Shown piece after piece: positions 56,140 to 64,000 of a DNA stretch of 64,000 nt; within the stretch, counting starts at the first letter, position 1; every line of letters starts with the position of its first letter. A program made the position numbers and the translations under genes. Below the pieces are notes generated by a model. That model was not told the origin of the DNA. It made no database searches and worked only from the letters and a program-made list of their open reading frames with translations. This stretch comes from Scolanthus callimorphus (lineage: Eukaryota; Cnidaria; Anthozoa; Actiniaria; Edwardsiidae): assembly GCA_033964015.1 (NCBI GenBank), contig CM066920.1, positions 7,779,912-7,843,911 of the forward strand. The letters are read 5' to 3'.

Positions 56140-58328
56140 CTTTGACAAATTGACCCGACTGGGATTGCGTGAGAGCTATACCTTCAATACGAGTGCAATC
56201 TGAATGCATAAGATGTCACTCTCTTTTGTATTGAACTCGTCACGGAGGTTGAATTCTCCCCATTCCAAAACCTCAGGTATTTATTATTAACATGGCTTCT
56301 ATAGGTCCGTATTGCCGCGATGGGGGCAATACAAGGACATGCTTTGGCCACATGAGGTCTAATATTGGACAAAAGTAGAAACCCACTCGCAGCTATTACG
56401 AATCCTGCTATCTGATTGGCCTCCCTACGCACTAATGATAGATAGTGAGCAGCCAAAAAAGGGAGCGTAAAACAATACTCGAAGGTAGTTGCAGTGGGTT
56501 TCTCCTCAAACAATTTTAGACTAATCGTTCTCGTATAGAGTATATATAGTCAACATCTATAGTCATAGAAAAACTTGAACTCGTTGTCTAAGTAATGTAT
56601 AAAAATCTCGCAGTCGTGAGTACTACTTATAAAACGTTGACAATAATGAACGTTGAAGTAGATAAGTCATCATTTTAATGTCCAGAAAACGTAGCGTACA
56701 ATGACGTTGTGCGTTGGACGTGATTTTATCAGGCTTAAAGCATCCTTTGTAACTTTTTATAACTATTTTTAAAATATCAGGCGATGTCGGGAAATACGGT
56801 GGAAGGCAATTAGGCGATATTCGGCATCCTGCCACTCTGTGTTGTTGTGGGCCGTCAATATTTTAATTAAACTGTTTTTGACGAAATTAATTTGTATATA
56901 GTAATATTCGTTAGAAGAATGTATTCATCGAAAGAAAAAAAAGGTGAGAAAATGCAAATAAAAAGTGTTTGAGCACGTGTGGAAATCCGCGCTGTCAGAG
57001 CGAGCGCAATACCGGTTTAAAAAAATTGAAGAATCGCGATAAAAACGAAATTATACTTTTGAGACTGCACTCCACAAAGTACTAACGGCGATGGAAGGAA
57101 ATCCCTATGGGTTAGACGGCACGAGAGGCGCATGGTCTTGCAAGGATCGAGATCATAAGAGTGTAATCTTCATTTGTGAAAGTTGAGGACTGGAGGCATT
57201 CAAAAACAGTCCGTGATTGACCCCATCGGGGTTATGAGAACATTCTCATTCTTCTTAATATTCATCAAGCTTAAACAAACAAAATAATTGGATTACCGGA
57301 GGGTTTAAACATATTAGAGTTCTCAATTTTATTAACAAGACATTAAGCTTTTAAAAACAATCCCCCAAAAAAGGTTTGGATATGCGGTCTTATTAAATTT
57401 GCCATAAAGGTTTGAGACTTTATTTCTTTCTTCTCCAAAATTTAATGATTCGTTTGACGAGCTATATCCAAACAAGTTGTTAAAAATTTGCCTCATTGTT
57501 TTCAACTCACTTCTCCTGAGTGATGATGTCGCTCCTAAATAGAAAAGGTCAACCTCGTCCCCAGTCTTATGGCAGTTGTGGGTCATTTTCAAGATGGCGG
57601 TTGGTCTTGACCGTTTCGAAACTAAGGACAACATCGTTCCCATGGCCACACACAGTGGTCATGTGACTCAGCCCCCTTCAGGGTCTTGTGCTCGACTAAC
57701 CGCCATCGTGAAAATTACCCACAAGACCCTGGGGACGAGTTCGTAGTATCCCTATATGCTTTGCAGTAAATAGGAAACACAGCATTTGCAGTACCTTTTG
57801 TTTTCTTTGAACTGTCAACTCGCGCCAACGGGATGGCTTCCCGCCACATTTTCCCTACTCTTTAGTAGGTTGCACCCGCGTGACACATAAGACATTATTA
57901 CTATTTGTAGTAACCAGCGATGCGTCATGGGAGAGCCCCATAAACATTGTAAAATACGGGGTCCACATTTAGGCTTATTTAATATTGCCAACTCTCTCAG
58001 GATACAACAAAATTGTAATCAAGAAAATTTGCCAAATATTGTCGACCTTCCGACGTAGCAAAACTTTAATATTAGGAAATCGGCCCCTTTCATTTGGAAG
58101 GTCTGTCACTATTTTCTCTCATATCTCTATCAAAAAAAAAGCAGGAAAAGTCAACAATTGCAGATACTCCAGAAACACCGTTGTTTTGCCGAATGTTGAC
58201 ACGAGGTAGAAAAACAACAGGCAGCCCGGCCGCGTGGAGTCGTATAAAACAAGACATTTGCTGAGTCACATAGGGTACAACCATTTTTATGAAGTAGGAG
58301 TACATAACTAGTAATTAAATGTAAAACA
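56140..58328. other. Unit 3 intergenic between genes A and B
   Basis: It matches 3000-5667 of unit 1 without the SINE (empty site near 56864). It contains the degraded CCAGGGTCTT foldback at about 57590-57735. No gene is recognised. Confidence 0.45.
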
Positions 58329-58353
58329 TACCCAATTCACAGCAACTGCCTGT
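58329..58353 (-). pseudogene. TSP1/EGF gene B remnant, unit 3
   Basis: Only the last coding bases and the donor region of gene B remain (CCCAATTCACAGCAACTGCC). The sequence then jumps to CACTCAAACAGGAAC, equal to about 7218 of unit 1, so some 1.5 kb including most of gene B is deleted. Confidence 0.85.
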
Positions 58354-58403
58354 ACACTCAAACAGGAACGGGTCTAAGCTCTCTCTCCGTTACCTCCCTG
58401 TTG

Positions 58404-58679
58404 ACATATCAAGAAAACATTGTCGTCTTTCTCGAGATAGAGCGGGCTTCCTGTGGTGTCTTGTCTACCTTGTTTCCAGGTTCTTGACCGTGAAAAATAC
58501 AGCGGAAAATGCACATAACATCTTTTCTCGAGTATATTTGAGTTTGGTTGAGTTTGAAGTATTCTACGTCAATAAAAATATTGTAAAACTTACTGGGATT
58601 CCAAATATGGTATGCAGATACTTCCTTATAAGGAAGTTGAAGAAAGTCGACAATTTTTAAGGGAATTTTCTTGATATGT
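58404..58679. mobile_element. ACATATCAAGAAAA hairpin-ended element
   Basis: The left end ACATATCAAGAAAA and right end TTTTCTTGATATGT are exact complements. It is absent from units 1 and 2 at this place (CTCCCTGTTGACCTGTAGC). It is followed at once by another MITE. Confidence 0.85.
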
Positions 58680-58690
58680 GACCTGGGTCC

Positions 58691-58798
58691 GGTTGCTCGA
58701 AAGTGGTTTAGCACTAATCCAGGATTAATTACCATGGTGACTCGATGGTTTTGTTCAGAACTAAACCTGGTTTAAATTTAATCCACCTTTGAACAACC
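58691..58798. mobile_element. GGTTG...CAACC MITE, unit 3
   Basis: The inverted twin of 19307-19414. It is inserted at the same breakpoint as the preceding element. Confidence 0.85.
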
Positions 58799-58803
58799 GG
58801 CGC

Positions 58804-60274
58804 CTGTAGCCGAAAATGTTTACACGACCTTCAAACCTGGCCGAGTATCGTATGTAAAGATATCTAAAGCAATAGGGGATTTGAACAAAACAATTTAAAA
58901 ACAAACACTTAATATATGCGCACAGTGGCGCACAGTCCAATATCCAAGCGTCATATTAGCAAATATTGGAAGGTGAAAGGTTTATACGGCAAATAAGAGA
59001 TAAAATCATCACTGAAACAATTCAAATTTCTAAGTGACTTGATTAAGGTGACTCCCACAAAATGAAACGCGTTTTTCAGAATTTTTTTAACTCGCACGCG
59101 TCGCGTCATAAATGGTCGCATATTTTTGAGCTCTGGATATATGTTAAACCTCGATTATTGGTGCTTTTAACTATTTGTTCGAATTTATTTTTAAGGGCCG
59201 CATTTGCTTATGCGAGCCGATATTCTAACAGTGGTAGTTTTACAAAAGTCCCTCTCGTGCGAAAAATCTTCGCGCGTTTTTTCTGAAACTTCGGATTTGG
59301 GGTCATTCGACCTTCGTTTTCTTGACATTCAAGTTTGAAGAAAATTGTACGGGCGAAGATTGCAGTACAAGATAGCCAAAAAATGACCATGAAAGTGGAG
59401 TAATATCAATGTGCGCTGATTAGACTGCCAATATAAATCCGATTTATACGACTTACGAGCTCAGCAATCCACTTATTCCTCCTGAGTTTAAGTTCAAAAT
59501 TTCATGGCCGTAGCTTTACAGATAGATTCTCGTCTGAATAAAAAGCGCGATTAAACTTTTCCAGAAACATATATACGCACTTATATGTTTCTGCTTTTTC
59601 AGTACAGTACTCTTTGAGCAAGAAAACTAGAAATAAGTTTAAAATATTTGTTTCAGTCTCAGAGCTCGTTTCAGTTCAGTGCACACATCAGACCCTTTCA
59701 AAGGCAGAGCTGTATTTTGGCGCGGAGGAAGAGGAATGAAGGCATCTTTCTAAGGATCGAACAGTATATTCTCTTCGAAGCGCTGTGATTTCGACTTCCG
59801 GTTTGTTGTTGTCATTTATTCCAAGGCAAAACGAAAAAAAAAAAAATAATAATATAGCTACGATATAACTCGCGCTCTGATTGGTCCAAATCACCGATAA
59901 AGTAATGGTAAAAGCATTAGAGCACAACTTTCTATGACTTGATGTTGGGCGATGTGCGCGAAAAGAACCCAACTTTTCGTATCTCAGAATTCGTTTACGT
60001 GACTTAATGAATAGTTAAATAAATGTCGGTCGTCAATACTAGATTGAATTTTTCCCATTGGACAAGAACTATCCCCTCTACTGATAGAAGTAAAAAAAAA
60101 GGCAGTATCAAACATATACCGTAATTTATTGTAAGGACTTTTGTCATCAGAAATCTTATTAAATGTTACGTGTAAATAAAATCAGTAAGTAATAAAAAAA
60201 TATTTATTTAATTAATTAAAATAACGTTTGTTTGACCCTTAATGACTAAACTGGAACTACTTAACGAAATGATT
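58804..60274. other. Unit 3 intergenic
   Basis: It matches 7268-10860 minus the 1.8-kb insertion and minus the 10379-10565 foldback (junction at 60037-60044). No gene is recognised. Confidence 0.45.
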
Positions 60275-60432
60275 AGCCGTTTTCACACTAGAGACGGAAA
60301 ACTCGTCGTAGTGTGAAACCGGGACGAGACGGATTTTTGACGGGAAATCGTCTGAATTCATATCAGACGGAAATCTCGTCAGACGAAAAACCCGTCATGA
60401 CGAGTTTTCCGTCCTCTAGTGTGAATACGGCT
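60275..60432. mobile_element. AGCCGTTTTCACACTAG MITE, unit 3 copy
   Basis: Same element and same position as 10864-11020. Confidence 0.85.
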
Positions 60433-60493
60433 AATACTGTTATGAGTAATACCGAGATCCCGGGCACTTATTCCAACTTTATATTAAACTAGC

Positions 60494-61180
60494 CTGTTAT
60501 CTTAAAAAAAAAACATGCAATGCCAAACGGATATCTTAACTGTGTTATGCTTCTGGCTCCTTACTTTTTGACACTGTTCTTGAATGCAAGCATTTCTTCC
60601 AAACACCATGGTAACCGTCAATCCCCTTGAGCACCTTGTGAGCGCGCATGCGTACATTGAAGTAGTTGTTTCTTACTCGTCTTGTTATGAATCACCATGG
60701 TAACCGTCGATCATCTTAAGCACCTTATGAGCGCGCATGCGTACATTGAAGTAGTCGTTTCTTACTCTTCTTGTAAGCTCGTCTCCTTCATCCACATCGA
60801 GAAATGATGGCGCATGACGAGTTTCTGCGTTAAGTCGCTCCATGTGGGACAAAATTTGACCTAAAGCATTGAACGGAAATGTGATGGTGAAACATTCGGC
60901 AACGTGATTATGGGTGAATAGTCACCGAGTTGGCTGAGGCGACTAATTGTTTACAGCTATTTTCACAATACGTTTCTAGGTATCCTAAGGTTCCTAAGTT
61001 CGCAACCAAGTTCCCAACTAACTTTGTAATTTGACAGCTCGTATGGAAAATTCAGATAAAAAACAGGTAAACCTCTCATTATTCACAGATCACTGCCAAA
61101 GAAGCCTAAGCAGCTAACCTTTTAGTTTATGAAAAAACAAATCCCAACTTAGATGCGAACTTAGTTGGGAGCTTGGCAAC
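60494..61180. other. Sequence right of the duplicated blocks
   Basis: No gene is seen. An 89-bp tandem duplication (CACCATGGTAACCGTC at about 60605 and 60694, with GCGCGCATGCGTACATTG) is visible. Confidence 0.6.
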
Positions 61181-61391
61181 CTCGTTCCCAGGGTCTTCTC
61201 GGTCGTTTTTCAAAATGGCGGTTAGTTCAGAGAAGACCCTGGGGGAGGCTGAGTCACATGACCGTTTCGAAACAAAGGAGAACCTCGTTCCCATGTCCTC
61301 AAACAGTGGTCATATGACTCAGCCTCCCCCAGGGTCTTCTCTGAGCTAACCGCCATTTTGAAAAACGACCGAGAAGACCCTGGGGACGAGG
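61181..61391. mobile_element. CCAGGGTCTTCTC foldback, well preserved
   Basis: A near-perfect palindrome of about 210 bp: TCCCAGGGTCTTCTCGGTCG ... AAAATGGCGGTTAG reads back as CTAACCGCCATTTTGA ... CGACCGAGAAGACCCTGG. It is the intact relative of the decayed copies at 4926, 29830 and 57590. Confidence 0.9.
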
Positions 61392-61850
61392 TTGGGAGCT
61401 TGGTTGCAAACTTGGCAACCTAGTAGGAGCACGGGAACCAACTTGGCAACCTGACGCGGAAAGGTGTTGTGAAAACGACTGTAAGTATAAATTTTTGTTG
61501 AATATTTTCAGTTCACGACCATTAACAAACCTTGCACGCCGCACTCTCAATCCTTTGATTATTATCGGCCACTGGTAGCAGATTATAGCAAGGAAAAACA
61601 AAAACTCGAAACCAAGCGCGCGGAATCTCTTATAGTCACTTTTAAATTATACGTTGATGATTATAGAATACATACGCTTGAATCCTTTGAAACGTCCTCC
61701 CATGCTACTCATCTTGATCGCCCATTCGATCTTATAATAAAATAAACAAATCAAACATTAGAAGAAAAAAAACAACCAGATAGGCAGGTAGAGACAGTTC
61801 TAAAAGGCCAAGAGAACGTTAAAACTAAACGTCATTCCATGTGTGATTAA
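61392..61850. other. Gene-free stretch
   Basis: No gene or clear repeat is seen. Confidence 0.4.
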
Positions 61851-61974
61851 CAAATAGATCTCGTTTGGCGTGCGTGTGTACTGTCTCGTTGCGTACTTTT
61901 TTGTTCATAACATTCTGTGACGTCATCTGTGTATCTATTACAGTACATACGCACAAACAAACGAGATCTATTTG
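61851..61974. mobile_element. CAAATAGATCTCGTTT hairpin MITE
   Basis: CAAATAGATCTCGTTTGGCG and its complement (ACAAACGAGATCTATTTG) form arms of about 32 bp around a loop with TGACGTCA. Confidence 0.85.
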
Positions 61975-62463
61975 TTTTATACAACAACAAACAGGGATTT
62001 TTGTCAACCGTGTATCTGTACTCTTATAGCAGCATGGCTCTCGACCAATCAGAGCGCGCGATTTACTAGTGTTGTGTATAATAAAGTATAAATGTAGCGA
62101 ATTCATGGCTTATAGTTTGGCATATGGGTCCGCAAACTCAACATGTTGTTAGTCTTTTTGAAAGTTGTCTAGAATTGCGTCCTCCTCTCTCCTGTGATCA
62201 AAATCGCGAGGGAATCGCAAGTGGTGTATCAAAATGCCAGTTAAGCAGTATTAAAACATACGAGCAACAAAGTTAGGTACAAATTTTGGAAGCTATATTA
62301 TTTTTTCGTTATTGTAATAGAATGTACTTACAATATTGAGAAGGCGACGAAAAGATTCAACAAGGCGCTTGATTACCCTTAAATACAAAATATAGTAATA
62401 TTCAGTCATCAAAAATGTTTTCCAAGAAAAAAAAGGCATGTCATACAAAAGGTGTTAACTTCA
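61975..62463. other. Gene-free stretch
   Basis: No gene or clear repeat is seen. Confidence 0.4.
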
Positions 62464-63521
62464 CAGTGGCGGATCCAAGATTCTTTTCAAAGGGGGGTTG
62501 CAGCACTTAGCTGGACTGGTTATGACCCGTACTGAGTTTAAATAACTACTAATCTATCACTCTCATAGGGGGGTTGCAGCACTAAGTTGGACTGGTTATG
62601 ACCCGTACTGAGTTCAAATAACTACTATCTATCACTCTCATAGGGGGGTTGCAGCCCTTAGTTGGACTGGTTATGACCCGTACTGAGTTTAAATAACTAC
62701 TAATCTATCACTCTCATAGGGGGGTTGCAGCCCTTAGTTGGACTGGTTATGACCCGTACTGAGTTTAAATAACTACTAATCTATCACTCTCATAGGGGGG
62801 TTGCAGCACTTAGTTGGACTGGTTATGACCCGTACTGAGTTTAAATAACTACTAATCTATCACTCTCATAGGGGGGTTGCAGCACTTAGTTGGACTGGTT
62901 ATGACCCGTACTGAGTTTAAATAACTACTAATCTATCACTCTCATAGGGGGGTTGCAGCACTTAGTTGGACTGGTTATGACCCGTACTGAGTTTAAATAA
63001 CTACTAATCTATCACTCTCATAGGGGGGTTGCAGCACTAAGTTGGACTGGTTATGACCCGTACTGAGTTCAAATAACTACTATCTATCACTCTCATAGGG
63101 GGGTTGCAGCCCTTAGTTGGACTGGTTATGACCCGTACTGAGTTTAAATAACTACTAATCTATCACTCTCATAGGGGGGTTGCAGCCCTTAGTTGGACTG
63201 GTTATGACCCGTACTGAGTTTAAATAACTACTAATCTATCACTCTCATAGGGGGGTTGCAGCACTTAGTTGGACTGGTTATGACCCGTACTGAGTTTAAA
63301 TAACTACTAATCTATCACTCTCATAGGGGGGTTGCAGCACTTAGTTGGACTGGTTATGACCCGTACTGAGTTTAAATAACTACCAATCTATCACTCTCAT
63401 AGGGGGGTTGCAGCACTTAGTTGGACTGGTTATGACCCGTACTGAGTTTAAATAACTACCAATCTATCACTCTCATAGGGGGGTTGAAACCCCCACAACC
63501 CACCCCCTAGATCCACCCCTG
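62464..63521. mobile_element. CAGTGGCGGATCC element filled by a 76-bp array
   Basis: The left end CAGTGGCGGATCCA and the right end (complement CAGGGGTGGATCTA) are imperfect inverted termini. Nearly all of the interior is a tandem array. It shares its terminus with 22928-22940 and 49604-49614. Confidence 0.75.
62491..63486. repeat. 76-bp tandem array with six-monomer higher-order repeat
   Basis: Thirteen monomers (AGGGGGGTTGCAGCACTTAG, GGACTGGTTATGACCCGTAC, then an A/T-rich half ending CACTCTCAT). Monomers 2-7 and 8-13 follow the same order of variants: GCACTAAG, GCCCTTAG, GCCCTTAG, GCACTTAG, GCACTTAG, GCACTTAG. The first of each six also lacks one A and has GTTCAAA. The higher-order unit is about 455 bp. 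Confidence 0.93.
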
Positions 63522-64000
63522 CTTCAAATGCGAGTTGCATGGGTAAGTTATTATCGTGTATAATTGTATAGTCGATTTTGGATCTTGTTCCCCATCGGTC
63601 TTCTTATTTAAGTTGTAGAAAAATACTAGATTAAAACATAGAGTAATGTAGCAGGTTACTCGAAAGGTGCTATGCTATGCTTGATGCACCTTAGCTACAG
63701 AGCTTGCGATAGCTGTTTCACAACCCACTCCCCGATCCCGAATGGACTTCGCCTAAAAACCCATGAAACCAAAGGACCAATTTAGTACGCGCGATTAACT
63801 CAAAGCACAATAGAGGAAAAGGGGTTATTACTGTTTTAGTCAAATCCATGGAGTAGGCTTTTCTAGCCAAACGATTTATAGGTTCTTCAAACCTAATCTT
63901 TGCGTTAAGGCCGGTCTACACTTGCGATTTTTGTTGCATCAATCGTTCAATTTTCTCTCCCGCGAGTTGCAATTTCAACTATCTTGTGTAAACGAGATGC
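63522..64000. other. Right end of window, nothing recognised
   Basis: No gene, repeat or hairpin is seen. Confidence 0.4.

Larger units (their letters stand above)
55078..60493. repeat. Segmental duplication, unit 3 (truncated)
   Basis: This aligns with 216-about 11090 of unit 1. It starts at ACCGTGAGTGGATGAAAAATG and ends just after TATATTAAACTAGCC, where unit 1 continues into the 66-bp array element. It lacks most of gene B, the 8.3-10 kb insertion and the 10379-10565 foldback. Everything to its right is unrelated to units 1 and 2. Confidence 0.9.

Noticed and set aside
1..64000. Virus-derived or bacterial operon content
   Set aside because: No capsid, integrase, polymerase or operon-like gene runs were recognised. 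The only polymerase trace is the 3' tail of a LINE at 20152-20460.

Overview
This window looks like nuclear DNA from a cnidarian, most likely an anthozoan such as a stony coral. The coding sequence is split into small exons with GT-AG borders. The recognisable products are metazoan extracellular types: thrombospondin type-1 (TSP1) plus EGF-like secreted proteins, and a collagen Gly-X-Y / coiled-coil protein. The remainder is dense in short hairpin DNA transposons, a tRNA-headed SINE and minisatellites. Nothing is bacterial: there are no operons, and the long open frames inside repeats are by-products of repeat periods. The taxon is an inference from gene types and repeat style, not proven.

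The layout is a segmental duplication seen nearly three times. Unit 1 is about 216-27456. Unit 2 is about 27457-54282 and abuts unit 1 directly. Unit 3 is about 55078-60493, truncated, and separated from unit 2 by about 0.8 kb of AT-rich sequence. Gene order is the same in each unit and every supported gene piece lies on the minus strand. From low to high coordinate these are: TSP1/EGF gene A (doubled locally in unit 1), TSP1/EGF gene B, a broken membrane-protein exon, an intact-type membrane-protein exon with a transmembrane helix, a collagen exon, and two coiled-coil exons. Units 1 and 2 have all of these. Unit 3 has only gene A and a remnant of gene B.

Read on the minus strand, the cytoplasmic-tail/transmembrane exon of unit 2 (43.7-42.9 kb) lies upstream of the coiled-coil and collagen exons of unit 1 (27.1-24.1 kb). 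Together they would have the order of a type II transmembrane collagen (gliomedin/colmedin or MACIT style), with TSP1 genes A and B and the unit 1/2 junction between them. That link is inference only. Different copies carry different lesions: the collagen exon is open in unit 1 but frameshifted in unit 2, the second coiled-coil exon is the reverse, and gene B has a broken start in unit 1 and a frameshift in unit 2. Either the duplicates are decaying in complementary ways, or some one-base indels are residual assembly errors.

Comparing the units gives natural empty sites for many mobile elements: a SINE with an 8-bp target duplication, a TA-flanked mariner-type MITE, an ATAT-flanked foldback family (two insertions), a TAA-flanked PIF/Harbinger-like MITE inside a coding exon, and a TTAA-flanked piggyBac-like MITE. 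There is also a 2.3-kb element carrying a tandem array, with a patchwork repair scar beside it. A TAA-flanked composite element (19750-22038) contains a 41-bp array, a 47-bp array and three nested elements, and its arrays are much longer in unit 2. Beyond unit 3 the window holds more foldbacks and an element at 62464-63521 whose 76-bp repeats form a six-monomer higher-order repeat.
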